64,000 nucleotides of DNA from Escherichia fergusonii ATCC 35469 (GTDB lineage: Bacteria; Pseudomonadota; Gammaproteobacteria; Enterobacterales; Enterobacteriaceae): contig NC_011740.1 in the NCBI RefSeq assembly GCF_000026225.1, positions 1,364,001 through 1,428,000 on the forward strand, read 5' to 3'. This document shows, piece after piece, positions 7,224 to 16,220 of this stretch. The translations under genes were made by a program, and so were the position numbers. The notes beneath the pieces were generated by a model, which was not told where the DNA came from, ran no database searches, and saw only the letters and a list, made by a program, of their open reading frames with translations. Positions within the stretch are counted from its first letter, which is position 1, and the number at the start of each line of letters is the position of its first letter.

Positions 7224-9485
7224 TTACGCAGGAATTTTGTCAATCTTAGGAATACGTGACCAGACGCGGTGTGCTGCCATTAGCGTTAACAGTTCATCCA
7301 TAAAACTACCGTCAGCGCTGTCGGCTTCCACAATCCCTTCTTCACCCTGGTCATCGACCTTGATTGTTGCTTTAAACTTGCGCGCGTCTCCCGCCAGCGC
7401 AATCGGTTTAAGGTGTTTATAGGCTTCCATCAGATAGTAATTGGCATCGCCGTTGTCGGCGATATCGTCGATGTTACCGCAAGGTACAATCACTGCGTCT
7501 ACTGTCAGCGAAGGCGCACCGGCAAAGGTGGCGGCAATGGGTAGCACCGTACCGTCATCCGCAGTCACTTCACCCATCCGTGAATAAAGCAGTTTGGCAT
7601 GAACGCCTTTAGCCTTGAGTGCCTTGAGGATCGCCAGCAAGTCTGCTGAACGTACTTTGGCATTGAGTAAAATTGCTACTACGCGGCCCTTCACATCACC
7701 ATCAGGAATGGCATACAGACTTAAAGCAGGATCTTTTTTCAGCCCGTTTACGTCCGGTGGCGGCGTAATATTCAGTTGGTCGTCAGTCAGTTCGATACCG
7801 AGATTTTTTGCTACCGCCTGCGCAAGGTTAAGATCGATATGCGCCAACTGGTCAACGACACGTTCACGAATATATGGACGAACGACTTTACTGAGTTCAA
7901 AGCTGAAGCCGTCGACAATATGTCGCTGCTCGAACGGCGTCTGACTTAACCAGAACAGGCGCGGATGAGAATAATATTCGCCAAATGACGGGCTACGTTC
8001 GCGCACTTTATTGCCTTCCACGCGCTCCTGATATGACTCAAATCCGCCACGTTTTGGCCCTGGTGGTGTTTCGCGCGGCCAGTTATCGTTGATCGAGTTG
8101 GGTTCGTAATTCGCCGGGTTAGTGTCGATACCCATGCGGTGCATGCCATCACGCTGGAAGTTGTGGTATGGGCAGGTCGGGCGGTTAATCGGAATTTCAT
8201 GGAAATTGGGTCCGCCAAGACGACTGATTTGTGTATCGGTATAGGAGAACAAACGTCCCTGTAACAGGGGATCGTTGGTGAAGTCCAGACCAGGAACAAT
8301 ATGACCTGGATGGAAAGCTGCTTGTTCGTTTTCGGCAAAGAAGTTATCCGGATTACGATTAAGCACCATTTTGCCGACACGCTGAACGGGCACCAGTTCT
8401 TCCGGGATAAGTTTAGTTGGATCAAGAAGGTCGAAGTCGAACTTAAATTCATCTTCTTCAGGAATCAACTGGAAGCCCAGTTCGTATTCCGGGAAATCAC
8501 CTGCTTCAATCGCTTCCCACAACTCGCGGCGGTGGAAGTCCGGGTCACGTCCGGTTAGTTTTTGTGCTTCATCCCAAACGAGCGAGGCTTTACCTGCCAG
8601 TGGTTTCCAGTGGAAACGTACGAACGTCGCTTTACCTTCGGCGTTAATCAGACGGAAGGTATGAATACCAAAGCCTTCCATAGTGCGGTAGCTGCGCGGG
8701 ATACCACGATCCGACATCGCCCACATTACGTTGTGCAGTGTTTCCGGTTGCAGGGAAACATAATCCCAGAAGGTGTCGTGAGCGCTTTGCCCCTGCGGGA
8801 TTGCCCAGTGTGGTTCTGGTTTTACCGCATGGACAAAATCAGGGAATTTATGCGCATCCTGAATAAAGAAGATCGGTGTGTTGTTACCAACAAGGTCAAA
8901 AATACCCTCTTCAGTGTAGAACTTGGTCGCGAAGCCACGGATATCTCGCACCGTATCAGCCGAGCCTGCACCGCCCTGAACGGTGGAGAAACGGACAAAC
9001 ACTGGAGTGATTTTATTCGGTTCAGACAGGAAATCTGCTTTGGTGATATCGCTTAAGCTTTTATACGGCTGGAAATAACCATGAGCCGCCGATCCTCGCG
9101 CATGAACAATACGCTCAGGGATACGCTCATGGTCAAAGTGAGTGATCTTCTCGCGCAGAATAAAATCTTCCAGCAGCGTTGGACCACGGCTACCGGCGCG
9201 CAGGGAGTTTTGATCATCGGCGATGCGTACGCCCTGGTTGGTGGTAAGTGCATAATTTTCACTGCCTTTACGCACGTCCTCCAGGGAGTTCAGCTTTTCA
9301 TTACGTGTATCAGGGGCTTTCAGACTCCCTGGCGCGGTTGGCTGCGCTCCCGGTGGCGTCGGTTCAGCCGCTGGACGATGGGAACCATCCTCAGGTGCCA
9401 GTGAGTCCATTCCCGGTTTCGCTTCGCTGGAATCGTGTAGTGGTGACTGGTGCTGATGTGGGTTCTTTTCGTTATGTTGCGACAT
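7224..9485 (-). CDS. katE: Catalase HPII
   Basis: Monofunctional large-subunit heme catalase that breaks down hydrogen peroxide in stationary phase. The 753 aa include the long N-terminal extension and the C-terminal flavodoxin/class I amidotransferase-like domain typical of clade 2. The heme-side His128 lies in VHARGSAAHGYF. The proximal Tyr is in RLFSYTDTQISRLG, and the preceding GHIVPGLDF carries the His that forms the unusual His-Tyr bond in HPII. It is single-cistron, with a candidate sigma-S promoter upstream. Confidence 0.97.
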   Translation of the reverse strand: MSQHNEKNPHQHQSPLHDSSEAKPGMDSLAPEDGSHRPAAEPTPPGAQPTAPGSLKAPDTRNEKLNSLEDVRKGSENYALTTNQGVRIADDQNSLRAGSRGPTLLEDFILREKITHFDHERIPERIVHARGSAAHGYFQPYKSLSDITKADFLSEPNKITPVFVRFSTVQGGAGSADTVRDIRGFATKFYTEEGIFDLVGNNTPIFFIQDAHKFPDFVHAVKPEPHWAIPQGQSAHDTFWDYVSLQPETLHNVMWAMSDRGIPRSYRTMEGFGIHTFRLINAEGKATFVRFHWKPLAGKASLVWDEAQKLTGRDPDFHRRELWEAIEAGDFPEYELGFQLIPEEDEFKFDFDLLDPTKLIPEELVPVQRVGKMVLNRNPDNFFAENEQAAFHPGHIVPGLDFTNDPLLQGRLFSYTDTQISRLGGPNFHEIPINRPTCPYHNFQRDGMHRMGIDTNPANYEPNSINDNWPRETPPGPKRGGFESYQERVEGNKVRERSPSFGEYYSHPRLFWLSQTPFEQRHIVDGFSFELSKVVRPYIRERVVDQLAHIDLNLAQAVAKNLGIELTDDQLNITPPPDVNGLKKDPALSLYAIPDGDVKGRVVAILLNAKVRSADLLAILKALKAKGVHAKLLYSRMGEVTADDGTVLPIAATFAGAPSLTVDAVIVPCGNIDDIADNGDANYYLMEAYKHLKPIALAGDARKFKATIKVDDQGEEGIVEADSADGSFMDELLTLMAAHRVWSRIPKIDKIPA

Positions 9486-9545
9486 TGAACTCGTCTCCTT
9501 AATTTATTACTGAAAGGGCCGCTGTTTTGGTCAAAAAACTCTCTA

Positions 9546-9552
9546 ACTATAG
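9546..9552 (-). promoter_or_regulatory. Candidate sigma-S -10 element of katE
   Basis: Read on the minus strand this is CTATAGT, close to the sigma-S extended -10 CTATACT. Transcription would begin about 53 nt upstream of the katE ATG. katE is a standard RpoS-dependent gene in E. coli. No strong -35 is visible. Confidence 0.5.
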
Positions 9553-9689
9553 ACCATGAACAGGTGTTCACTCTGAAGATGTGGCAAAGTGGTACAGAGT
9601 TCGAATTTACGCAGAGCAGGACGGACGGGGATTAGATCGGCTAAAATACAGTTTTTCTGATTTTCGATATGTGTTTAGTGAAGCCATTA

Positions 9690-9932
9690 ATGATGAAACC
9701 TCTTCGCCAGCAAAACCGCCCGATTATTAGTTATGTTCCGCGCGTAGAACCTGCGCCACCGGAGCATGCAATAAAGATGGATGCGTTTCGTGATGTCTGG
9801 ATACTGCGTGGCAAATATGTTGCATTTGTTCTGATCGGAGAGTCATTTCGACGTTCACCAGGGTTTAGTGTGCCAGAATCGGCCCAACGCTGGGCAAATC
9901 AGATTCGTCAGGAAAATGAGGTCGAAGAATAA
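9690..9932 (+). CDS. cedA: Cell division modulator CedA
   Basis: Small DNA-binding protein of 80 aa. In K-12 it restores division in over-initiating dnaA(cos) cells and has been found bound to RNA polymerase. The start at 9690 (tandem ATGs) matches the family length. In-frame codons back to 9669 lack a ribosome site. The core FRDVWILRGKYVAFVL and the tail ESAQRWANQIRQE are conserved. K-12 ydjO, next to cedA, is not present here. Confidence 0.93.
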   Translation: MMKPLRQQNRPIISYVPRVEPAPPEHAIKMDAFRDVWILRGKYVAFVLIGESFRRSPGFSVPESAQRWANQIRQENEVEE

Positions 9933-9962
9933 AAAAACGCCTGTCGGGATGACAGGCGTTTA
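9933..9962. terminator. Bidirectional cedA/tcyP terminator
   Basis: AACGCCTGTC (9936-9945) pairs with GACAGGCGTT (9951-9960) around GGGAT. An A-run precedes the hairpin, giving a T-tract for the minus strand, and TT follows. It serves the convergent cedA and tcyP genes. Confidence 0.88.
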
Positions 9963-9978
9963 ACGTAACAAATCAGGA

Positions 9979-11370
9979 TTAACGGTGCGCCAGTTCAGCG
10001 TCTTCTTCACTATCCAGAATGGATTTATCTGTTTGTTTCAGCCACTGACTGGTCAGCGTACCCGCCGTCATGGAGCCGCTCACGTTCAACGCGGTACGCC
10101 CCATATCAATCAATGGTTCAACAGAGATGAGTAGCGCCACCAGTGTTACAGGTAAGCCCATTGCAGGTAACACAATCAGTGCAGCAAAGGTTGCACCACC
10201 ACCAACACCAGCAACACCCGCAGAACTCACGGTCACGATACCTACCAGAGTCGCAATCCACATCGGATCCAGCGGATTAATACCAACAGTCGGAGCAACC
10301 ATCACTGCCAGCATTGCCGGATAAAGCCCGGCACAACCGTTTTGACCGATGGTGGCACCGAATGAGGCCGCAAAGCTGGCAATTGATTCAGGTACGCCGA
10401 GACGACGCGTTTGAGCTTCCACATTCAGGGGAATGGATGCTGCACTGGAGCGGCTGGTGAAGGCAAAAGTCAGCACCGGCCACACTTTACGAAAGTACTT
10501 CAGTGGGCTTACCCCATTGATACCCAGCAGAAGACCATGTACAGCAAACATAATCACCAGGCCAAGGTAAGAGGCAACAACAAAGCTGCCAAGCTTAATG
10601 ATGTCCTGCAAGTTTGAACCTGCGACGACTTTGGTCATCAAGGCAAGAACACCGTAAGGGGTGAGTTGCATAACCAAACGCACCAGTTTCATCACCCAGC
10701 TTTGTAGGGTATCGATCGCCGTTAACACACGCTCACCTTTTGGTGCGTCATCTTTTAGCAATTTAAGTGCTGCAACACCAAGGAATGCGGCGAAGATAAC
10801 CACGCTGATGATCGAGGTTGGATTCGCGCCTGTCAGATCAGCAAACGGGTTTTTAGGAATAAAAGAAAGCACCAGCTGTGGCACGCTGAGGTCGGCAACT
10901 TTACCTACATAATTACTTTCAATCGCGTTAAGGCGCGCGGTTTCTGCGCCACCCTGCACCAGACCTTCTGCGGTCAGACCAAACAGGTTGGTGACCAGCA
11001 CACCGACCAGTGCAGCAATCAGCGTGGTAAACAGCAGCGTACCAATGGTCAGGAAGCTGATTTTGCCCAGTTGTGAGGCATTATGCAGACGAGCAACAGC
11101 ACTGAGAATTGAAGCAAATACCAGTGGCATAACGATCATTTGCAGTAACTGAACGTAACCGTTGCCCACAATGTTGAACCACTGTACTGAGTCTTTTAAC
11201 ACCTGGCTGTCTGAACCATAAATGGTATGCAGGGCAAGACCAAACACCACGCCCATGACCAGACCCACCAGCACTTTTTTTGCCAGACTCCACTGTTTGT
11301 GACGGGCTTGCGCCAGCACAAACAGCAGAGCGACGAACACAACAATGTTCGCAATTAATGGAAAATTCAT
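9979..11370 (-). CDS. tcyP: L-cystine symporter, DAACS family
   Basis: Inner-membrane cystine importer (formerly YdjN). It has 463 aa with about eight to nine hydrophobic segments. The family signatures FTSRSSAASIPLNVEAQ, ASFGATIGQNGCAGLYPAM and the re-entrant GVGGGATFAALIVLP are in the C-terminal half. I start it at 11370 (MNFPLIANIVV), which gives the usual length and removes 13 non-conserved residues. In K-12 it is under CysB control. I did not identify a CysB site. Confidence 0.94.
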   Translation of the reverse strand: MNFPLIANIVVFVALLFVLAQARHKQWSLAKKVLVGLVMGVVFGLALHTIYGSDSQVLKDSVQWFNIVGNGYVQLLQMIVMPLVFASILSAVARLHNASQLGKISFLTIGTLLFTTLIAALVGVLVTNLFGLTAEGLVQGGAETARLNAIESNYVGKVADLSVPQLVLSFIPKNPFADLTGANPTSIISVVIFAAFLGVAALKLLKDDAPKGERVLTAIDTLQSWVMKLVRLVMQLTPYGVLALMTKVVAGSNLQDIIKLGSFVVASYLGLVIMFAVHGLLLGINGVSPLKYFRKVWPVLTFAFTSRSSAASIPLNVEAQTRRLGVPESIASFAASFGATIGQNGCAGLYPAMLAVMVAPTVGINPLDPMWIATLVGIVTVSSAGVAGVGGGATFAALIVLPAMGLPVTLVALLISVEPLIDMGRTALNVSGSMTAGTLTSQWLKQTDKSILDSEEDAELAHR

Positions 11371-11501
11371 CCCCGTTCTCCTGATATTTTTATGTGAATC
11401 GCCCGACAAGACGATTCTGTTGGCGTCAGATTATCAGAACTGTGACCCGGCTCTTATATTCAAATGGAATTGTTTATTCCAAAACTGATGGTATCGACTG
11501 C

Positions 11502-12092
11502 TTAGTAGTCAATTTGATGGTTAATCAGACGATTAAATTGCAATTGCAGCGTATTGATCATCTGTGATGACCAGCGAACGGCACTATTTTCTGGCAGTGT
11601 GTGAGGCATCCACACTGACCAGACAAACAATGCCATGCAGAGAAAACGCTCCAGTTGGTTACCTTTTTGCGGCACCAGAATCGGAAAACGAAAACGCCAA
11701 CGGCAGGGCCAGAGCAGGGGAACTCCGGCAGGTGTCAGCATATCAGCCAGAATATGACTCAGATAACCTAATACCATTCCTTGCAGGGCATCTGCAGGAA
11801 CCACCCAGGTTTCAGGTACTTTCAAATAAAAGGTGGTCAGTAACGCAAAAACAGCCAACAGACTGTGGGTAAATCCCCGGTGTCCGAAAGCGCGTGCGAT
11901 GGGCTTAGATATCCATTTAAGGCGCTGACCTAAAAACGACTTCGGATGATCGATGTCGGGCAGTAAACAGGTCAGAATTGCGGAAGGAATAATGTGCCAC
12001 CAGTCACCCTGTGCAAGCACGGGCGTAAGTTCGGCATTTTTGGCAAATACCGCGCAAGCTATAGAAAAAAGGAGGTGACCTTCCGCCGTCAT
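11502..12092 (-). CDS. ydjM: SOS-inducible inner membrane protein YdjM (DUF457)
   Basis: Membrane protein of 196 aa in the YdjM/DUF457 family, annotated as metal-dependent hydrolases because of conserved histidines: LPDIDHPKSF, GHRGFTHSLL and GYLSHILADMLTP are all visible. I use the ATG at 12092, which has GGAG-like sequence upstream, rather than the GTG at 12104. Two LexA-like boxes overlap the promoter. Its role in the DNA damage response is not known. Confidence 0.92.
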   Translation of the reverse strand: MTAEGHLLFSIACAVFAKNAELTPVLAQGDWWHIIPSAILTCLLPDIDHPKSFLGQRLKWISKPIARAFGHRGFTHSLLAVFALLTTFYLKVPETWVVPADALQGMVLGYLSHILADMLTPAGVPLLWPCRWRFRFPILVPQKGNQLERFLCMALFVWSVWMPHTLPENSAVRWSSQMINTLQLQFNRLINHQIDY

Positions 12093-12106
12093 GATAAAAC
12101 TCACTA

Positions 12107-12144
12107 AACTGTCAATTCATACAGTATAGGATTTTTATACAGTG
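12107..12144 (-). promoter_or_regulatory. Two LexA (SOS) boxes of ydjM
   Basis: Box 1 at 12107-12126 contains CTG-N10-CAG (AACTGTCAATTCATACAGTA). Box 2 at 12125-12144 reads CACTGTATAAAAATCCTATA on the minus strand and is weaker (CTG-N10-CTA). They overlap by two bases. K-12 ydjM is also reported to have two LexA boxes. Confidence 0.85.
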
Positions 12145-12212
12145 CAAGGAAGTAGTGACGGTGTAACTGTTTGTCAAAAAATGGTGAGCAATTCAGCAGT
12201 TAAACCGGAAGC

Positions 12213-12246
12213 GTAAAAATTATGGGCAATGAAGCATTGCCCATAA
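12213..12246 (-). terminator. hxpB terminator
   Basis: TTATGGGCAATG (12220-12231) pairs perfectly over 12 bp with CATTGCCCATAA (12235-12246). On the minus strand it is followed by TTTTTACG. It lies just after the hxpB stop. Confidence 0.9.
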
Positions 12247-12250
12247 TAAT

Positions 12251-12919
12251 TCAGCCGCGAAGATGATGAATATTTAGCTCTTCTAATGAGGCGAGTTTGA
12301 CGTTTGCCAGTACAAAACGGGGATCATCGAAATCGTGTTGCGCCGGAACGACGATGGAGCGCATACGAGCCGCTTTTGACGCGATCATCCCATTCACCGA
12401 ATCTTCCAGAGCGACACAATTGAGTGAATCAACGCCCAGTTTAGCTGCGCAGTCGAGATAAACCTGTGGATGTGGCTTGCTGTAGGGCAGTTTTTCTGCG
12501 GATGCCAGTGCATCGAAGCTGTCACGCAGATTAAACATCGTCAGCACCTTTTCCAGCATATGTAACGGAGACGCAGAAGCGAGTCCCACCTTCATTCCTT
12601 GTTCTTTACATAATGCGATAGCCTCATGCACGCCAGGCATCAGTGGTTGGGTTTCTTCAATCAACGAAATCGCACGTGAAATGACGCGATCAACAACTTC
12701 TTGCCGGTTTGGCCCGATCCACGGCTGGTGGGAATACCAAAGATCAACCACCATATCGATGCGCAGGCCAAGTGTATCAGGCAGCTCATGCCGACGGCTG
12801 ATATCAACACCAAGGCTGGCCATGACGTCCAGTTCAGCGCGATCCCACAGCGGTTCAGAGTCGATAAGTAATCCGTCCATATCAAAAATTGCGGCCAGAA
12901 TCTGGCGTGGGGTTGACAT
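12251..12919 (-). CDS. hxpB: Hexitol phosphatase HxpB (HAD superfamily)
   Basis: Cytoplasmic sugar-phosphate phosphatase (formerly YniC) active on 2-deoxyglucose-6-phosphate and hexitol phosphates. It has 222 aa. HAD motif I is FDMDGLLIDSEPLW, with nucleophile Asp13 and acid/base Asp15. Motif II is GLASASP, the motif III lysine lies in KLPYSKPHPQVYL, and motif IV is ALEDSVNG. It has its own terminator and is divergent from yniB. Confidence 0.95.
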   Translation of the reverse strand: MSTPRQILAAIFDMDGLLIDSEPLWDRAELDVMASLGVDISRRHELPDTLGLRIDMVVDLWYSHQPWIGPNRQEVVDRVISRAISLIEETQPLMPGVHEAIALCKEQGMKVGLASASPLHMLEKVLTMFNLRDSFDALASAEKLPYSKPHPQVYLDCAAKLGVDSLNCVALEDSVNGMIASKAARMRSIVVPAQHDFDDPRFVLANVKLASLEELNIHHLRG

Positions 12920-13067
12920 TACAACCTCTCCTTTTGAACTTAAAATGTAAGGTATTCAGTATTGCTGATGAATCGTTGCTTATCATACCGTCTTTAAAGA
13001 TCGGGCGAAAACAGTTATCAACAGGTAGACTAAGAGCAAAACGACACGTCTTAATCAAGGGGAACAC

Positions 13068-13604
13068 ATGACGTATCAACAGGCTGGACGCATCGCTGTC
13101 TTAAAAAGGATTCTTGGTTGGGTCATTTTTATACCGGCGCTCGTTTCCACATTGATCTCTGCATTAAAATTTATGAATGCAAAAACCGTCGAGCAGGAAG
13201 GCATTAATGCCGTAATGCTCGACTTTACCCATGTCATGATCGACATGATGCGTGTTAACACACCTTTCCTGAATCTCTTCTGGTACAATTCGCCAACCCC
13301 AGACTTTCATAACAGTATGAATATTATGTTCTGGGTGATATTTATCCTGATTTTTGTCGGTCTGGCGATGCAGGATTCCGGCGCTCGAATGAGTCGCCAG
13401 GCGCGTTTTTTGCGGGAAGGGGTGGAAGACCAGTTAATTCTTGAAAAGGCGAAAGGGAGTGACGGTCTGACTCGTGTACAAATTGAGTCTCGCATTGTGG
13501 TGCCACATCACACCATTTTTCTGCAATTTTTCCCGCTCTATATTCTGCCGGTCATTGTGATCGTGTTGGGATATTTCTTCTTTTCTTTACTTGGTTTTAT
13601 TTAA
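13068..13604 (+). CDS. yniB: Uncharacterised inner membrane protein YniB
   Basis: 178-aa protein with three clear hydrophobic segments: residues about 15-35 (ILGWVIFIPALVSTLISAL), about 87-105 (IMFWVIFILIFVGLAM) and about 152-175 (FFPLYILPVIVIVLGYFF). It matches K-12 YniB at full length. The central loop is charged and probably cytoplasmic. No enzymatic motif is visible and its function is unknown. It has its own promoter region, divergent from hxpB. Confidence 0.9.
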   Translation: MTYQQAGRIAVLKRILGWVIFIPALVSTLISALKFMNAKTVEQEGINAVMLDFTHVMIDMMRVNTPFLNLFWYNSPTPDFHNSMNIMFWVIFILIFVGLAMQDSGARMSRQARFLREGVEDQLILEKAKGSDGLTRVQIESRIVVPHHTIFLQFFPLYILPVIVIVLGYFFFSLLGFI

Positions 13605-13614
13605 CGCTTAAACA

Positions 13615-13646
13615 GGCCGGAGTGCGTAACAAATACGCCTCCGGCC
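13615..13646. terminator. Convergent yniB/yniA hairpin
   Basis: GGCCGGAG plus TGCGT (from 13615) pairs with ACGC plus CTCCGGCC (to 13646). It stands between the convergent stops of yniB and yniA. Neither side has a good T-run, so it may be a 3'-end stabilising hairpin or a weak terminator. Confidence 0.6.
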
Positions 13647-13652
13647 AGGCCG

Positions 13653-14513
13653 TTATGCCGCCAGTAATCGATCCAGTGACTGTTGGGCAGTCACCAGGTG
13701 TTGGCCACCAAACAATCTTGCCCGGTTAAGCAGGGTATAGAGTTGATAAACAGGTTGGCGCTCGAGGAAATCTGCCGGTAGGGGCGAAACAGACTGATAA
13801 CCATCATAGATTTGTGGCGGTTGCTCAGTATGAAGCGGAAGCATCGCCAGATCACATTCTCTGTCACCCCAGTAACATGCAGGATCAAAGATATATGGTC
13901 CATCCGGACCTAACGCACAGTTACCTGACCATAAATCACCGTGTAGCAGCGAAGGTTGCGGCTGATGTGATGCCAGTCGTTGCTGTATATGTTCGACAAT
14001 GGCGTCAATATTGCCAAACGCGATGCCTTTTTCGGCCGCTAACTCCAGTTGCCAACCAATGCGTTGTTCCGCAAAGAAAGTCGACCAGCGACGCTGCCAG
14101 GTATTTGGTTGCGGCGTGGTGGAAAGCGCATTGTCAAAATCGAGACCAAATTGCGGCTGGTCACTCCATTCATGCAGATGGGCGATTTGTTGACCAAGAA
14201 TAAAAGCATTATGCGCGTCCAGCGGACGGGGAGGGAGATAATCCATCACAAGGAAGCTGTAGTCTCTGTCTGCGCCGACTGCCCACACTTTCGGCACCGT
14301 GACCGTTTTACTGCGGGATAGCAATTCCAGTTGATCGGCTTCAGCGGTGAATCCCGGTAGAAGTTCCCTTTCGTCACACTTGACGAAAAAGTCGCGTCCT
14401 GCATAGCGCATATGCCATGCGGCATGAACTTCTCCGCCAGGCAGTTCATTACGCAACTCGATTTCGCCTTCACCTAACTGCTCGCTTAAAAGACGACTGA
14501 TTGCCTGCCACAT
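13653..14513 (-). CDS. yniA: Fructosamine kinase family protein YniA
   Basis: 286-aa member of the fructosamine/ketosamine-3-kinase family, which phosphorylates sugar-amine adducts on glycated proteins so that they fall off. The aminoglycoside-kinase-like catalytic loop LLHGDLWSGN and the metal-binding YIFDPACYWGDRECDLAM are intact. The N-lobe holds FFVKCDERELLPGF. K-12 YniA's true substrate is unsettled. It stands alone, convergent with yniB. Confidence 0.93.
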   Translation of the reverse strand: MWQAISRLLSEQLGEGEIELRNELPGGEVHAAWHMRYAGRDFFVKCDERELLPGFTAEADQLELLSRSKTVTVPKVWAVGADRDYSFLVMDYLPPRPLDAHNAFILGQQIAHLHEWSDQPQFGLDFDNALSTTPQPNTWQRRWSTFFAEQRIGWQLELAAEKGIAFGNIDAIVEHIQQRLASHQPQPSLLHGDLWSGNCALGPDGPYIFDPACYWGDRECDLAMLPLHTEQPPQIYDGYQSVSPLPADFLERQPVYQLYTLLNRARLFGGQHLVTAQQSLDRLLAA

Positions 14514-14622
14514 GATGTCTCTCCCATGTTGTCTGCCAGATCATAAGGTTAGCGTAATAATGCGGTAAAAAAACACGAACTAACGCACACCACGGCCTCT
14601 ATATCTCAAGAAAAGGCACTTA

Positions 14623-14910
14623 TTATTTGTGGTTACTCCATTCATCCCAGGTAATAACAGCAATTTCAGGCTCCATTCCTAACGCTGTTTCTGCCAGTCC
14701 GGCTGCGAGCGCTTTCACTTCCTCTGGCGTCTGGGTGGTTATCAACCCGAAGCTGTTGGTGCCAAGTTCATGGATATTGCCTTCGTCATCAGTCATGGTG
14801 AGTAAAAAGCCGCTGCGCGTGAGATGGTTATTTAATTCATTTATTTCAGTTAAGGTATCCTCGTGAAACACCACTGTTATGACGTAACGAGTGACATCGC
14901 CGCTGGCCAT
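14623..14910 (-). CDS. ydiZ: Uncharacterised protein YdiZ
   Basis: Small acidic cytoplasmic protein with no known function. The start at 14910 (MASGDVTRYVIT) gives 95 aa, close to K-12 YdiZ, and has AGAGGTG upstream. A longer frame to 14934 is not conserved. The N-terminal half, with EINELNNHLTRSGFLLTMTD, is better conserved than the C-terminal half. It follows pfkB in the same direction with a gap of about 90 bp, so co-transcription is possible. Confidence 0.88.
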   Translation of the reverse strand: MASGDVTRYVITVVFHEDTLTEINELNNHLTRSGFLLTMTDDEGNIHELGTNSFGLITTQTPEEVKALAAGLAETALGMEPEIAVITWDEWSNHK

Positions 14911-15000
14911 TTTTTCACCTCTTTGTAATCGCATGAGTTTTGAGCATAGACGGTGATTCCCTTCACCGACAGGTTTGTACGATTTAACGCGTAGCGGAAA

Positions 15001-15933
15001 TTATTGCCTGGTAAGCCAGGCATAGATTTTGTGAGTGTCGTCAGCAGAACATAGACGTGTTCCCTGATTGAGTGTTGCGGCACTCCCGGCAGCTACACCA
15101 AATCGAACCATATCTTCCAGAGAGGCTCCTTCTGCAAGCTTCAGTGTCATTGCGCCCACCATGCTGTCACCTGCACCCACTGTACTCTGACTTTTTACCG
15201 GAGGAGGAACGACCTGAATGCATGACTCCTTGTCTACTGCCAGGGCACCTTGTGGACCAAGCGACACCACTACACGATGGGCTTTACCACAGTCGACAAT
15301 CTCCTGAGCTGCTTTGCGGACGTCATCGGGTTGTAAAAGCTCACGATTAACCAGGGCACTCAATTCTTTGAGATTCGGTTTTACTAACTCTATATGACCA
15401 ATTGCCAGCGCAGCTGCGAGTGCTTCGCCAGAGCTATCAATAATGCAACGAATCCCTTGCTTTTGTGCGGCAGAAATAAGTTGCGTTAACTTTTTCAGTT
15501 CTACTCCTGGTGGCAGGCTGCCGCTTATGACCAGAATGGCACCAGATTCTATTTCAAAGACTTGCTCTTCGAGCTGACGAAACTCATCTTCACTGAGCGT
15601 GGCCCCAGGCATCACGAAACGATACTGTTCGCCACTGGATTCTACATGGACATGCAGATTTTGTCGGGTCCAGTCTTTCGTTTCGATGGTGGCGACCGGG
15701 ACGTTTTCATCGGCAAGCAGGGCGACCAGATGCTCCCCCGTAGCACCGCCTGCCGGGAATATCGCTGTCGCGCTGCCGCTAAGATGAGCAATAGCTCGGG
15801 CGACGTTGATTCCGCCACCACCAGGTTCAAAAACGGGAGAAGAACAGCGTAGTTTGCCTTCGGGATAAATCTGCGGGGTAATTGTCGCGCTGTCGAGTGA
15901 GGGCGCAAGTGTTAACGTGTAGATACGTACCAT
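15001..15933 (-). CDS. pfkB: 6-phosphofructokinase II
   Basis: Minor phosphofructokinase isozyme: fructose-6-phosphate + ATP gives fructose-1,6-bisphosphate. It is a ribokinase/PfkB-type enzyme, unrelated to PfkA. It has 310 aa, one more than K-12. The substrate loop FEPGGGGINVARAI is at about residues 36-49. The catalytic-base region TVGAGDSMVGAM (Asp about 256) and KPNLKELS are intact. In K-12 a second ATP site gives substrate inhibition. Confidence 0.97.
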   Translation of the reverse strand: MVRIYTLTLAPSLDSATITPQIYPEGKLRCSSPVFEPGGGGINVARAIAHLSGSATAIFPAGGATGEHLVALLADENVPVATIETKDWTRQNLHVHVESSGEQYRFVMPGATLSEDEFRQLEEQVFEIESGAILVISGSLPPGVELKKLTQLISAAQKQGIRCIIDSSGEALAAALAIGHIELVKPNLKELSALVNRELLQPDDVRKAAQEIVDCGKAHRVVVSLGPQGALAVDKESCIQVVPPPVKSQSTVGAGDSMVGAMTLKLAEGASLEDMVRFGVAAGSAATLNQGTRLCSADDTHKIYAWLTRQ

Positions 15934-16176
15934 CTTTTCCTCCTGTCAGGTTGATTTCAGTCTGGCACTGAATATCGAGAAAGGGAAGAAATTAACAATA
16001 TGATTTCTGTGATATTTATTATTTCAATCAGAAAACCAGATATAAAAAAATTATTGGTTTTACATGATGCTTATATCAAAAAATGAAATAAGATTTGATT
16101 GCTATGTTATTCATGCCTTTTTATAATTCATCCCCTTTCCAGGGGGCGTTTGTCATTGATCCCTATGAAAGTTTCC

Positions 16177-16200
16177 GGGACCGTTATGGTCTCTTTTTTT
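16177..16200 (+). terminator. Terminator-like hairpin in the ydiY leader
   Basis: GGGACC (16177-16182) pairs with GGTCTC (16188-16193, one G-T) around GTTAT, followed by TTTTTTT. It ends about 20 bp before the ydiY ATG and so lies in its leader, where it could act as an attenuator or end a short RNA. An upstream hairpin CCCC-TTTCCA-GGGG lies at about 16131-16145. Confidence 0.6.
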
Positions 16201-16220
16201 GTTGTGCGGACTCTTAATAA